Below, in pieces: positions 27,599 to 36,962 of a stretch of DNA of 64,000 nucleotides. The notes under the pieces were generated by a model. It made no database searches, had not been told where the DNA came from, and was given only the letters and a program-made list of their open reading frames with translations. Source of the DNA: Pedobacter segetis (GTDB taxonomy: Bacteria > Bacteroidota > Bacteroidia > Sphingobacteriales > Sphingobacteriaceae); NCBI RefSeq assembly GCF_016623585.1, contig NZ_JAEHFY010000022.1:1-64000 (forward strand), given 5' to 3'. Every line of letters starts with the position of its first letter. Within the stretch, counting starts at the first letter, position 1. The position numbers and the translations under genes are program-made.

Positions 27599-27890
27599 AT
27601 CATCAAACTTTAAAACCAATCGCTTCCCTCCAATTACTGCTCAACAAACACCGTTTACCGCTCACTGTTTACCGATTACCTCCAACCAAAAACCGCTTAC
27701 CGATTACCATTTACCTCACACCGCTCACCGTTTACCTCACACCGCTCACTGTTTACCGATTACCTCCCACCAAACACCGCTCACCATTTACCGATTACCG
27801 CTCACCGTTTACCTCCAACCAAAAACCGCTCACTGATTACCGTTCACCGATTACCGTTTACCGAACACCGTTCACCTCCCACCAAACACC
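27599..27890. repeat. Low-complexity CACCG/TTACC repeat block
   Basis: About 290 bases are built from shuffled short motifs such as CCGCTCACCGTTTACC, CCGATTACC and TCCCACCAAACACC, without a fixed period. One strand is almost free of G. The block runs into the last codons of the minus-strand glycosyltransferase at 27844. A plus-strand open frame through it is composed of the repeat only and is not called as a gene. Confidence 0.85.
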
Positions 27891-29025
27891 AATCATCCTT
27901 TATACCAACATTCAATATAGATTCCCATAATAAACCGGCGGTTTTATCCCAGTTGTATTCCTCGGCGATAGCCAAGCCTAAAACGATTTTCTCATGATCT
28001 GGGCCATTGCCCGATGCTTGGTTTTCTAAATGTTTTGTTAACTCATCCACATTTTTAGCATCGAATAGAAATGCCGCACCTTTGGCAATTTCTTCCATAG
28101 ATGTGCCTCTGCTAGTGATAACGGGAGTGCCACAAGCCATTGATTCTATAACCGGCAAGCCAAAGCCCTCAAAAAGCGAGGGGTAAACACTGGCTTTCGC
28201 CGATGCTAAGAGTTTAGCGATTTGCTCGTCTTTTAAAAACCCTTTAAAAAGAACATCGTCTTTAAAAGTCATCTCCTTAAAATAATTCTCTACTTCGTTA
28301 TTCTGCCATCCCATCCTCCCAACAAACAGTAATTGATGGGCATCTTGCGGGTTTCTGATTTTAAATTTTTCAAATGCTTTTAATAGCGTAATGATGTTTT
28401 TGCGGGGATGTATGCTTCCCAAACATATAAAATAGGGCTTCCCGCCAATTTCGTTTTTAACGATTTCAAGCTTCTCTTCTTCTTTCATCGGTTTAAAAAC
28501 CGATGAGACCCCGTTAAACACTACATCAATCTTTTGAGGATTTATTTGATAGGTTTTTATCAAATCGTTCTTTGTGAAACTTGAAACCGTTGCAATTCTG
28601 CTCGCTTTTTTGGCAAATCTTGGGAAAAAATATTTGTAATATTTTTGGGTTAGCCAAGGCACAGCGTTTGGGAAATGCTCAAAGGCCAGATCATGGATCA
28701 CAGAAAGTGTTTTAACATTTGTATCCAAAGGTAAAAAACCATCCATAGACAACAATAGATCAATCTTTTCTCTTTTTAAAACAAAAGGCAAGCACCATTT
28801 AAACCAAATGTAATATAAGAACGGGTGCCTTGCCTGTGGCCAAATAACGATAGGTTTTACATTATCGCCATAAATAAATGAAGCATCGAAACCCCTATCA
28901 AAACAAAAAATAAACTCAACTTGGGGGTGGTTTATTACCATTCGTTTTAAAGTTTCATCCGTAAAACGACCGATGCCCTCTAACTTGCCTTTTTGTAATA
29001 AACGGGTATTGACAGCTATTCGCAA
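27844..29025 (-). CDS. Glycosyltransferase family 4 protein (mannosyltransferase-like)
   Basis: The 393-residue GT-B protein begins MRIAVNTRLLQKGKLEGIGR, the GIGR loop of WbaZ/WcaI-type mannosyltransferases. SVIHDLAFEHFP and IATVSSFTKNDLIKTY follow, then the donor domain with ICLGSIHPRKNIITLLKAF, KASVYPSLFEGFGLPVIESM and ACGTPVITS. The E-x7-E motif is in FEGFGLPVIE. It is the only gene of the 8-33 kb polysaccharide region on the minus strand. Its last dozen residues (after about residue 380) are encoded by the low-complexity repeat, so the repeat has grown into the 3' end and the natural C-terminus may have been a little shorter. Confidence 0.9.
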   Translation of the reverse strand: MRIAVNTRLLQKGKLEGIGRFTDETLKRMVINHPQVEFIFCFDRGFDASFIYGDNVKPIVIWPQARHPFLYYIWFKWCLPFVLKREKIDLLLSMDGFLPLDTNVKTLSVIHDLAFEHFPNAVPWLTQKYYKYFFPRFAKKASRIATVSSFTKNDLIKTYQINPQKIDVVFNGVSSVFKPMKEEEKLEIVKNEIGGKPYFICLGSIHPRKNIITLLKAFEKFKIRNPQDAHQLLFVGRMGWQNNEVENYFKEMTFKDDVLFKGFLKDEQIAKLLASAKASVYPSLFEGFGLPVIESMACGTPVITSRGTSMEEIAKGAAFLFDAKNVDELTKHLENQASGNGPDHEKIVLGLAIAEEYNWDKTAGLLWESILNVGIKDDWCLVGGERCSVNGNR

Positions 29026-29111
29026 AACTTTAGTTTTAAGCTAAGGTAATTTATTTACATAATGTTTTAAGAAGCCGTTTAGGTTTTATTTCTTTATTTT
29101 GGAACTATATA

Positions 29112-30545
29112 ATGGTTGCTAAAAAATTTGCTGCTCAGGTAAGCCTACTTATTGTAGTCAATTTAATTGTTAAACTGGTTTGGATATTTCTTATAGAAAG
29201 AAAAATACAGCTACTTGTTGGGTTTCAAAATTACGGGCTTTATTATGGTTTGTTCAATTTTACCCTTATTCTAAGCATCATCAATGATCCTGGGTTAAGC
29301 AATTACCTCATCAAATCTGTTGCCTCAAAGCGGCCAAACTCCAAACAGATTGCCGATCTGTTTTCTATCAAGATCATGCTTTCTTGTGCTTACCTTATCC
29401 TAAGTTTAGCCCTTAGCTTTTTTATGGGCTATCAAAACGCTCAACTTATTTTCATTTTGGTGGCCTATCAAATATTATGGTCGTTTTTGATTTATTTGAG
29501 GGGTTTTTTAAAAGGGCATCAGTTCTTAAATACCGAAGTTCTTTTTTCTATTGTAGATAAATTATTGTTAATTTTTACGTTAATTCCGCTGTTTTATCTC
29601 CCAAACCCAATAATCTGGACAATTAATCGCTATGCTTTTTGTCAGTTTTTGGCGGTACTTGTAAGTATTGCCTTGTGTGGCGTTTTCTTGGGCAAAAACA
29701 GAATTACGGTTTTAAACCGCATTAACCTAAAACCAGGTTTATCTGTTTTAAAAGAATTATTTCCATTCGCAATTTTTGCTTTTTTGGTATTGGCATACAG
29801 CAAAATAGATGTGGTGATGTTGCAAAAATTATTGCCCGATAAAACCCTCGCTATCGGTAATTATGCGGCAGCCTATCGTTTTTTAGATGCCAGTAATATG
29901 CTACCCATTTTATTTGCATCACTTTTTTATCCCGTAATTAGCAAACACATCAAAGAAAAGAAATATGTGGGCGCATCCGTAAAACCGAGTTTAGCGTTTT
30001 TAATGAGTATGGCACTCGTTATAAGCTTTGCTAGCTGGTTTTTTAAACAAAATTTAATGCAGCTTTTTTATGGCCAAAGCAGTTCAGAAGAGTTGGTGCA
30101 AATTTTTGGGGTTTTGATGTTCAGCGGCCCTTTGGTTGTGGTTTATTATTTATACGGTACGGTGCTTACCGCAAATAATAACCTTAAAATCTTAAACATT
30201 ACATCGGCCTTTGGTTTGGTTATAAACATAGGCTTAAACTTATGGTTGATACCCAATTTTGAAGCTTTGGGAGCTGCGATAAGTACTTTTATCACTTTTC
30301 TGATCATCGGGATAGCTGAAATATTCTTTTATTACCGCCTTTTTAAACATCAAAACCACTTTATGATTTGGTTTAAGATCACATTGTTTGCGGTTTTACT
30401 TTTGTTTATTGGGAATGGGGTCATTTATCTTTCTAAAAATTGGATCATCAATTTAGGTGCTTTTGTAACTATGTCCATAATTGTAGCCTCGTTATTGAAA
30501 CTTTTAGATTTAAAAATGATCAAAACGATGATTTACAAAGGATAA
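29112..30545 (+). CDS. Polysaccharide flippase (Wzx-like), second copy
   Basis: The 477-residue membrane protein has about 14 hydrophobic helices. Its MATE/Wzx-like segments include GLYYGLFNFTLILSIINDPG near the N-terminus, and LAYSKIDVVMLQKLL and IGNYAAAYRFLDASNMLPIL in the middle. These resemble the charged loops of polysaccharide flippases. It would translocate a lipid-linked oligosaccharide. Together with the Wzz-like and ligase-like genes that follow, it forms a second assembly set, distinct in base composition from the AT-rich first flippase. The gene is divergent from the minus-strand glycosyltransferase, with an 86-base gap that should hold promoters for both. Confidence 0.9.
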   Translation: MVAKKFAAQVSLLIVVNLIVKLVWIFLIERKIQLLVGFQNYGLYYGLFNFTLILSIINDPGLSNYLIKSVASKRPNSKQIADLFSIKIMLSCAYLILSLALSFFMGYQNAQLIFILVAYQILWSFLIYLRGFLKGHQFLNTEVLFSIVDKLLLIFTLIPLFYLPNPIIWTINRYAFCQFLAVLVSIALCGVFLGKNRITVLNRINLKPGLSVLKELFPFAIFAFLVLAYSKIDVVMLQKLLPDKTLAIGNYAAAYRFLDASNMLPILFASLFYPVISKHIKEKKYVGASVKPSLAFLMSMALVISFASWFFKQNLMQLFYGQSSSEELVQIFGVLMFSGPLVVVYYLYGTVLTANNNLKILNITSAFGLVINIGLNLWLIPNFEALGAAISTFITFLIIGIAEIFFYYRLFKHQNHFMIWFKITLFAVLLLFIGNGVIYLSKNWIINLGAFVTMSIIVASLLKLLDLKMIKTMIYKG

Positions 30546-30662
30546 AAATTTAGGGAAAAGGGTAAAACACTCAGAACAACGGCATATAATGCCTAGCGAA
30601 AAGGCAAAAAGCATCCAACTAAATATCAAATAATTAAGTAAATTCACATCCTAAATTAAAAA

Positions 30663-31754
30663 ATGGCAGATCAAGAAAATGCTTTAAACCTAGTTGCAAT
30701 AACTAAAGTTGCGATCAAATACCGTAAACATATTTTGTTGATCACTTTAATTGGTGCAATTATTGGGCTTGTCCTAAGTTTTTTGATAAAGCCTAAATAC
30801 GAGGCATTTACCATCTTTTATACGCCTGCAAATAATTCGATTTCTAAATCGCTTTTAGCAGAGAATAATTTAGAGAATTTTATGCGCTATGGCGATGAAG
30901 ATCAGATAGACCAAGTTTTGGAAATGCTCAGTTCTGATAATTTAAAGGATAAGGTAATCAGTAAATTTGATCTTACCGCCCATTACGGGATAGATACATT
31001 ATCAAAGTACCCAAAAACAAAAACCAGGGCCCAGTTTGATAGCAATACCGAGTTTAAACGTACAGATAACCTGGCCATAAAAATCGCGGTAGAAGATACA
31101 GACCCGGTTTTGGCCGCAAAAATAGCTAATTTTATTTCGCTTTCGCTCGATAGTATTCGCACCAATATACAACAAGGAAGGGCAAAACAAGCTTATGAGA
31201 TCATCAAAAACAGGTACCAAAAAAAACAAACAGAGGTCGATTCTATTTTAAGCCAATTAAGTACCATCAGGCAAACCGGCGTTTATGATTATGAAGCACA
31301 ATCTAAAGTTTTAAGTGAGGCAATTGTAAAAGCCGAAACTTCTGTAGCTGCCGAAGAGGCAAGGGTTAAAGTTTACGAAAATTATGCGACCCAACTGCCC
31401 GATACCACCATGATCAAGGCCAAAGGAAGGTTGGCCGCCGCTAAAGCAACTTACCGATCTTTAAAGCCAACGGTAAACAATTTTGGCAAACAAAGCGGCA
31501 AATACTTAGAGTTAGTGGCTGTTTATGATAAGGAAAAGGAATCTTTGGCCAATCTTCAAATTAGGCTAGAAAGTGCAGAGGTAGATTATAGATCATCCAT
31601 TTCGCAACAATTTTTGATAGAAAAAGCAACCGTACCAGAAAAAAGCACCTATCCAAATAAGGCGTTGGTTGTTTTCTTATTTTCTTTATCTGCTTTCATT
31701 ATTTCGTTTTTGATGGTTTGCTATTTAGAATTTGTTCTTCCTAAATTTAGATAA
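30663..31754 (+). CDS. Wzz-type chain-length determinant protein, second copy
   Basis: The 363-residue protein has an N-terminal helix (ILLITLIGAIIGLVLSFLI, about 24-42) and a C-terminal helix (LVVFLFSLSAFIISFLMV, about 335-352). A long periplasmic part with coiled-coil character (about 170-310, rich in K, E, Q and A) lies between. The KPKYEAFTIFYTPAN segment after the first helix and the PEKSTYPNKAL before the last one are Wzz-like. There is no kinase domain. It should control chain length for the glycan assembled by the neighbouring flippase and ligase-like genes. The next gene starts within four bases of its stop. Confidence 0.88.
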   Translation: MADQENALNLVAITKVAIKYRKHILLITLIGAIIGLVLSFLIKPKYEAFTIFYTPANNSISKSLLAENNLENFMRYGDEDQIDQVLEMLSSDNLKDKVISKFDLTAHYGIDTLSKYPKTKTRAQFDSNTEFKRTDNLAIKIAVEDTDPVLAAKIANFISLSLDSIRTNIQQGRAKQAYEIIKNRYQKKQTEVDSILSQLSTIRQTGVYDYEAQSKVLSEAIVKAETSVAAEEARVKVYENYATQLPDTTMIKAKGRLAAAKATYRSLKPTVNNFGKQSGKYLELVAVYDKEKESLANLQIRLESAEVDYRSSISQQFLIEKATVPEKSTYPNKALVVFLFSLSAFIISFLMVCYLEFVLPKFR

Positions 31755-31757
31755 TTG

Positions 31758-33188
31758 ATGGTTGCAAGTGCTGATATTAAGAAATTATATGGCATAAGTA
31801 TCTTAAGCCTTCTTTTGGCGGCCTTTATTGCATACCGTTTCCCCTCTTATTTTATACTGATATTGCCCCCTATTTTTTTATTAGCAGGCTTGTTTATTTT
31901 ATCCATCGAGAGCGTTTTTTTCATCGTTGCTTTTTGTTCGCCTTTTTCTATCAAATATTTAATAGGCGGTTCTGGCATTAACCTACCAGACGAGCCTTTG
32001 ATGATCGTTCTGATGTTTCTTTTCATCATCAAAATGATCGAAGAACCCAGTTTGTTTAAACCTATATTAAAGCAACCCCTAACTTTATTGGTAACCTTAA
32101 ATTTGGGTTGGATATTGATTACCTCTGTTACCAGCACTTTACCAATGGTATCATTTAAGTTTTTATTCGCCCGTCTTTGGACGGTTACTTTCGGTTATTT
32201 CTGGGGGGTTTTAATATTTAAGAACCCAAAAAACATCAAGAAATTTATATTGGCTTTTGGTTTAGGTTTATGTGTGGTGGTAATTTACAGCACCTATAAC
32301 CATTATGGTTTCGGCTTTTCGCAAAAAAAGGCAATGTTGGTAATGAAACCCTTAATGGATGATCATACCGTTTATAGCGCAGTTTGTAGTATGGTGCTTG
32401 CCTTTTGTGTTACCATGCTTTTTCTCAAAAATCTGTTTTATGAAAAATTGTTGTTCTTTGGGATAGCCTTGCTTTCTTTAACAGGCGTTATCCTCTCTTA
32501 TTCTAGGGCGGCGGCCTTAAGTTTGGTTTTTGTATTGATCTTTAGCTTTTTATTAAAGTTGAAGATCAGGTTTAAAACCTTGTCCATTTGCTTTTTGGTA
32601 ATCATTTCCGTCGGATTGGTCTTTAGCAATGAAATTTATCAAAGAATAAGGCTTAATCATGTGGCATCGGGCAAAAATTTAATTGGCGATATTAAGTCGA
32701 TCTCTAACGTAAACAACGATGAATCTAACGTAGAGCGATTGAACAGGTGGGAATCTGGCTTTAGGATGTTTAAAGAGAAACCTTTTTTGGGCTTTGGCCC
32801 CGGAACCTACCAATTCCAATATTCTGGTTACCAAAAATCAAATCAAATGACAAGCATCAGCACCACACATGGCGATATGGGGAATGCACATAGCGAATAT
32901 TTTGGCCCTTTGATAGAGAGTGGCGTAATCGGTTTTTTAATAGTTTTAATGCTTTTTGGCCTATCCATATCCATTTTAATGAAATTATATTATCAGCATG
33001 ATGATCGCACAATTAGGATGTTTAGCTTGGCTATTTTATTAAGTTTATTAACCTATTATTTTCATGGCATGATGAACGATTTCCTAGATCAGGATAAGGC
33101 CGCCGTATTGGTTTGGGCACTTCTGGGAATGGCCACCTCATTAAATTTAAAAAGGGTTTCTAATGGATCTTTAAAGAAAGAATGGTAA
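31758..33188 (+). CDS. O-antigen ligase/polymerase family membrane protein (WaaL/Wzy_C-like)
   Basis: The roughly 476-residue protein has about 11-12 membrane helices. It carries the O-antigen-ligase (Wzy_C) region: VILSYSRAAALSLVF, then a periplasmic loop with LGFGPGTYQFQYS and GNAHSEYFGPLIESGVIGF. The AHSEY element corresponds to the conserved H-x2-E/Y pattern of WaaL-type proteins. It could either ligate polymer to an acceptor or polymerise repeat units; sequence alone does not separate these. ATG 31758 is taken as the start (a TTG at 31755 is adjacent). Its 3' end overlaps the convergent phosphatase gene by 29 bases. Confidence 0.85.
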   Translation: MVASADIKKLYGISILSLLLAAFIAYRFPSYFILILPPIFLLAGLFILSIESVFFIVAFCSPFSIKYLIGGSGINLPDEPLMIVLMFLFIIKMIEEPSLFKPILKQPLTLLVTLNLGWILITSVTSTLPMVSFKFLFARLWTVTFGYFWGVLIFKNPKNIKKFILAFGLGLCVVVIYSTYNHYGFGFSQKKAMLVMKPLMDDHTVYSAVCSMVLAFCVTMLFLKNLFYEKLLFFGIALLSLTGVILSYSRAAALSLVFVLIFSFLLKLKIRFKTLSICFLVIISVGLVFSNEIYQRIRLNHVASGKNLIGDIKSISNVNNDESNVERLNRWESGFRMFKEKPFLGFGPGTYQFQYSGYQKSNQMTSISTTHGDMGNAHSEYFGPLIESGVIGFLIVLMLFGLSISILMKLYYQHDDRTIRMFSLAILLSLLTYYFHGMMNDFLDQDKAAVLVWALLGMATSLNLKRVSNGSLKKEW

Positions 33189-34410
33189 TATCATCAGAAG
33201 CTTCTTCATGGTGGCGAAGCTCTTCTATTTTTTCTATCAGCGCATTGTTTACCTCTTTAATAGATTTGTCCCTGTTCTGGTACAAAAAATGGAGTAGGTT
33301 TTCTTCGGTCAAAGATTGCTCTTCATCGCCATCATATTCTACAATCCCGTCTGTATAGTTAAATATGATGGTTTCGGGCATTACATCTATCTCTCCTTCG
33401 TTTATGAAAGGAAGCTCGTCAAAGGCACCAATCATGGTGGTACCCGTAGATAAAGTACCGATGTTGTCTTTTTGGATGATAACTGAGGCATTATGCCCTG
33501 CGTTGATGTATTTTAAACGCCGGGTTTTATCGTTATATAAACCTATGAAAAGTGTAATAAACCTGTCTCCGTTAGTGTTTTTATAAACGTTTTTGTTTAG
33601 CCTTTTAACCAATTCTGGCAAAGTGATATTTAAGGATACCAATGCCCTTAAACTGGCCTGGAAATTTGCCATGATCAATGCCGCCGAAATCCCTTTACCA
33701 GAAACATCTGCTACGCACCAAAGAAATTCATCGTTATTAAGTTGTATGAAATCAAAAAAATCTCCACCTATACTTTGGTGGGGTTTATAAACAGATGCAA
33801 CATCCAAAAATAGGTTGTTGGGTAAATCTTGGGGGATAAGCATGTTTTGAACCTGCCGGGCAAGTTCTACTTCTCTTGTTAAACGTTCCCTATGCAGGCG
33901 TTCTTTAAAAAGCTTTTTATTCTCAAAAGCAACTATGATCACATTGATCAATGTTTGTATGTAATCTACGCTATTGTCTAATAGTTTTTCCTCGTTCTTA
34001 AACTTGCCTACCAAAACAAAAGCCAATGCCTCATCTTTATGGTGAACGGGTATAAAATAATCGTAAGCGTTAAATAGAGGGTCTTGGTGTTTGGTTATCT
34101 TTTGGGCATTCCTTAACGGCAGCAGTTCATCGCCTATCTTTTGTAGATCTTCAAAGTCTTCTAATTCATCGCCAAAATTAGAAACGCAAAAAAATTGATC
34201 AATGTTTCTCAACATCAACCTAAATTTTCTCACACGCAAATTGTTACGCATGATCATCTCTAACATTTCTATTAAAGTTTGACTTGGAACATTGCTATTA
34301 ATTGCCCTTGTTACTTCTAATAGGGCACTTAGCTCTGCCTGTCTCTTTAAAAGAAGCTCTACAATATCAACTTGAGATTCAGATTCTGAAGAAGGATCAT
34401 ACTCCTGCAT
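33160..34410 (-). CDS. SpoIIE/PP2C-family serine phosphatase with GAF-like sensor (RsbU-type)
   Basis: The 416-residue cytoplasmic protein has an N-terminal coiled segment (about 10-45, LLKRQAELSALLEVTRAINS) and a GAF-like region (about 45-175). A linker helix (HRERLTREVELARQVQNMLIP) leads into a PP2C/SpoIIE phosphatase domain. The metal-binding signatures are VADVSGKGISAALIM, INAGHNASV, FNYTDGIVEYDG and EASDDITILSL. Such proteins dephosphorylate anti-anti-sigma or similar partners in response to a ligand sensed by the GAF domain. No partner switch gene (anti-sigma kinase, STAS protein) is next to it. Its last codons overlap the convergent ligase-like gene. Confidence 0.92.
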   Translation of the reverse strand: MQEYDPSSESESQVDIVELLLKRQAELSALLEVTRAINSNVPSQTLIEMLEMIMRNNLRVRKFRLMLRNIDQFFCVSNFGDELEDFEDLQKIGDELLPLRNAQKITKHQDPLFNAYDYFIPVHHKDEALAFVLVGKFKNEEKLLDNSVDYIQTLINVIIVAFENKKLFKERLHRERLTREVELARQVQNMLIPQDLPNNLFLDVASVYKPHQSIGGDFFDFIQLNNDEFLWCVADVSGKGISAALIMANFQASLRALVSLNITLPELVKRLNKNVYKNTNGDRFITLFIGLYNDKTRRLKYINAGHNASVIIQKDNIGTLSTGTTMIGAFDELPFINEGEIDVMPETIIFNYTDGIVEYDGDEEQSLTEENLLHFLYQNRDKSIKEVNNALIEKIEELRHHEEASDDITILSLKIH

Positions 34411-34462
34411 TTATCGGGTGTGTTTATACGTCTAATGTAATTATATATCTATAAAAACACAA

Positions 34463-35572
34463 CTAAACATTTGTGTTTTGTGATTTTACATCGTACAAAT
34501 CTCTAAGCCCTATGGTTATCAGGTTAAAAGAATAAACCATCAGCATGATCATTAAGCCTGGTACCACCGCTAAAAATGCGCCATCCATAATAATATAACC
34601 ATAATGTTCTTTGATCATGCCCCCCCAAGTGGGCATTGGGGGCTGTGCGCCGAAGCCCAAAAAGCTTAAACCTGCTTCTAATAAGATTGCCGATGCAAAA
34701 TTAGAGGCGGTAACTACCCATATTGGCCCTAAAATATTGGGCAATATATGTTTATAAATAATCCTACCGTTAGGGAAACCCAAAGATTTTGCTGCTTCTA
34801 TAAATTGAGCGTTTTTTAATGCGATAACCTGCCCCCTAACCAACCTTGCCACTTCTACCCACATAGATAAACCTACGGCAATAAAAACTTGCCAAAACCC
34901 TTTCCCCAATGCAAATGAAATGGCAATAACCAATAATAATGCAGGTAATGACCATAAAACATTCATCAACCAACTGATACAAACATCGGCTTTGCCACCA
35001 AAATAACCAGCCGTTGCACCTAAAGAAACCCCCAAAAACAAACTGATCATTACCGCCACAAAGCCTACCATTAAAGATACCCTAGATCCAATAATTATCC
35101 GGCTCAACATATCTCTGCCATAAACATCTGTGCCTAGCCAATAGGTTCTTTTGATGATGTTTTCTTGTTTTATTTCTGTTATCGATTTATTACCGAAAGC
35201 GAGCAATTTCATTTTTTTGGGCTCGCCCTTCTCATTACCGCCAATATATTCGTGATAATAGATGCTGTTATTTCCAAATCTATAATCATAGATGGGTATA
35301 TAATTGAACCTTGGCTCTTGCCCAAATAGCATTTTGACTAAAAAATTTACCTTTTTAGGCTGGGGGTTTTTTGGGATTTTTAAAAGTGTAGCCGTTTTGC
35401 CTGGTTTTTCTATATTTAATTGAAGGTTCATCTGATTGGCCATAGGGCTATCATCTGGGGTGATAAGATAACCCAAAACAGAGAGCAGGCTTACCAAAAC
35501 AATAAAAAACAACCCAAATAAAGAGAACTTGTTTCTCTTGAATTTTTTCCATGATGATTGATTTTCTTCCAA
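34463..35572 (-). CDS. ABC transporter permease, OppC/DppC type
   Basis: The 369-residue inner-membrane protein has an OppC-like N-terminal helix (SLFGLFFIVLVSLLSVLGYLI). An unusually long soluble insertion of about 95 residues follows (about 45-140), and then YWLGTDVYGRDMLSRIIIGS with five further helices. The EAA loop that contacts the ATPase is EAAKSLGFPNGRIIYKHILPN. It would be one of the two permeases of a dipeptide/oligopeptide importer. No OppB permease, binding protein or ATPase is in the window, so the rest is encoded elsewhere. The insertion between the first helix and the LGTD motif is characteristic of Bacteroidota OppC-type proteins. Confidence 0.9.
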   Translation of the reverse strand: MEENQSSWKKFKRNKFSLFGLFFIVLVSLLSVLGYLITPDDSPMANQMNLQLNIEKPGKTATLLKIPKNPQPKKVNFLVKMLFGQEPRFNYIPIYDYRFGNNSIYYHEYIGGNEKGEPKKMKLLAFGNKSITEIKQENIIKRTYWLGTDVYGRDMLSRIIIGSRVSLMVGFVAVMISLFLGVSLGATAGYFGGKADVCISWLMNVLWSLPALLLVIAISFALGKGFWQVFIAVGLSMWVEVARLVRGQVIALKNAQFIEAAKSLGFPNGRIIYKHILPNILGPIWVVTASNFASAILLEAGLSFLGFGAQPPMPTWGGMIKEHYGYIIMDGAFLAVVPGLMIMLMVYSFNLITIGLRDLYDVKSQNTNV

Positions 35573-35668
35573 TTTTAAAATTATTATACTGAACTAAATT
35601 ATTATTTTCAATAATTTTTGGAGTTTTATCTGCTAACTAGTGGATTACACTAAATCTTTTTTGTCCTA

Positions 35669-35692
35669 TTCTTCGACTCCGCTCAGAATGAC
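35669..35692 (-). repeat. Dispersed repeat copy (inverted GTCATTCTGAGCGGAGTCGAAG)
   Basis: On the minus strand the sequence reads GTCATTCTGAGCGGAGTCGA and onward, the same family as the blocks at 4209-4318 and 10491-10703. Here it is a single unit without tandem expansion. It directly adjoins the terminator-like element at 35692-35745. Confidence 0.8.
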
Positions 35693-35745
35693 AAAAAAAA
35701 AGCCTGCCCGAATTACTGGCGAGGATGCCGTTTCATCGTTAACGC
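35692..35745 (-). terminator. Dispersed terminator-like element, copy B
   Basis: Read on the minus strand: GCGTTAACGAT, CGGCATCCTC, CCAGTAATTCGGGCAGG, then a T run. It is nearly the same as copy A at 7325-7376. It lies downstream of the minus-strand glycosyltransferase at 35808 in the right orientation to end its transcript. Confidence 0.6.
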
Positions 35746-35807
35746 TATACATTTACGATAAAAATATTTAATCTGTTTTAAAATCAGTTTAGTTAGAAAT
35801 AAAATTA

Positions 35808-36962
35808 TTAATTAACCATTCTGCCTTTCCAATTGTATTTGCCAGAATTACCCGCAAAACCAATAAAGATCAGATAGATAACATGCAAAAAAGTAAGGAT
35901 AAACACGTTGTAGGCCAAACTTTTGCGTTTTGCAAAATCTACCAATAAATCTAAAAAGAATAGCTCTGATGCTAACTTGATGATAAATTGGATGGCAACT
36001 AGCTTTAAAAACTCTGGATAGAAAAAAGCTAAAATAAAATTGATGAGCAAAGATATGTTAAACAGCCAGACAGCTACGGCAACACCGATCAGTTTCTTGT
36101 CTTTATACTTCACGCTTTTGCTTGCCCATCTTTTTCTTTGTTGGATAAACTCTTTAAGGTTCGGTTTGCCATGGGTATAAACAATGGCATCCGGAGATTT
36201 ACAAAAACCGATGGTGCCAGGATGTGCAAAAGCTACCTTATGCAAAAAAAGTTCATCATCGCCAGAGGCCAGATCATCAATCCCTTTAAAGCCACCAAGC
36301 TCAATAAAAACAGATTTTTTGTAGGCCAAGTTCGCACCGTTACAGGTAGAGGGCATTTTATTCCCTATGCCTGCGGCACCCAAGCCTATCAAACACAAAA
36401 ACTCTAGGGTTTGCAACCGCTCAAAGAAAGATTTTTCTTCAAAATAAACCACCGGAGAGCTAATGAGGTTATAGTTTTTGGTCTCATACATGTTAACTAT
36501 CGTATTTAACCAATTCTGTTTCATCCGGCAATCTGCATCGGTGGCAACGATCAGTTCTCCGGCAGAAAGTTTTATGGCTTCCGTAATGGCTTTCTTTTTA
36601 TAAGAATTTAATGGTTCTTTCTCGTTAAGCTTGATCAGTTTTACGCCACGGTTGGCGTAGCTGCGTATAATTTCTGATGTTTTATCGGTACTGTGATCAT
36701 CAACAATGATAATTTCTAACAGATTTTTGGGGTAATCTTGGGCTAAAAGATCTTCAATGGTTAGGTGTATTTTTTCTTCCTCGTTTCTGGCGGCTATCAA
36801 AACAGAAACTTTAGTAATGGGGTTTTTAGCACTTTTTAAAAAATGCGGTATTTTTTGCCAACCACTCCGCAAAAACAAGATTAAAAAAGCGTAAAAAAAA
36901 GTAAGTGCCAAAGAGCAGATACTAACTATTATGATGATCAAAGAAGTTGAGTTTAAAAACAA
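35808..36962 (-). CDS. Membrane-bound glycosyltransferase family 2 protein
   Basis: The 384-residue protein has an N-terminal membrane helix (about 8-31). A GT2 catalytic domain starts SVLIAARNEEEKIHLTI, with VDDHSTDKT for nucleotide binding and the DxD metal site in VATDADCRMK (142-144). QQRKRWASKS provides the Q-x2-RW motif of processive-type GT2 enzymes. Two or three C-terminal membrane helices follow. It probably transfers sugar to a lipid acceptor at the cytoplasmic face. Its start overlaps the end of the UPF0104 gene by 41 bases, and that family often works with lipid glycosylation, which suggests a shared pathway. Substrate unknown. Confidence 0.88.
   Translation of the reverse strand: MFLNSTSLIIIIVSICSLALTFFYAFLILFLRSGWQKIPHFLKSAKNPITKVSVLIAARNEEEKIHLTIEDLLAQDYPKNLLEIIIVDDHSTDKTSEIIRSYANRGVKLIKLNEKEPLNSYKKKAITEAIKLSAGELIVATDADCRMKQNWLNTIVNMYETKNYNLISSPVVYFEEKSFFERLQTLEFLCLIGLGAAGIGNKMPSTCNGANLAYKKSVFIELGGFKGIDDLASGDDELFLHKVAFAHPGTIGFCKSPDAIVYTHGKPNLKEFIQQRKRWASKSVKYKDKKLIGVAVAVWLFNISLLINFILAFFYPEFLKLVAIQFIIKLASELFFLDLLVDFAKRKSLAYNVFILTFLHVIYLIFIGFAGNSGKYNWKGRMVN

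Noticed and set aside
27546-27836. Open plus-strand frame of 96 codons rich in H, T, P and L
   Set aside because: It starts inside the end of the CgeB-like gene in another frame and consists of the low-complexity repeat block.
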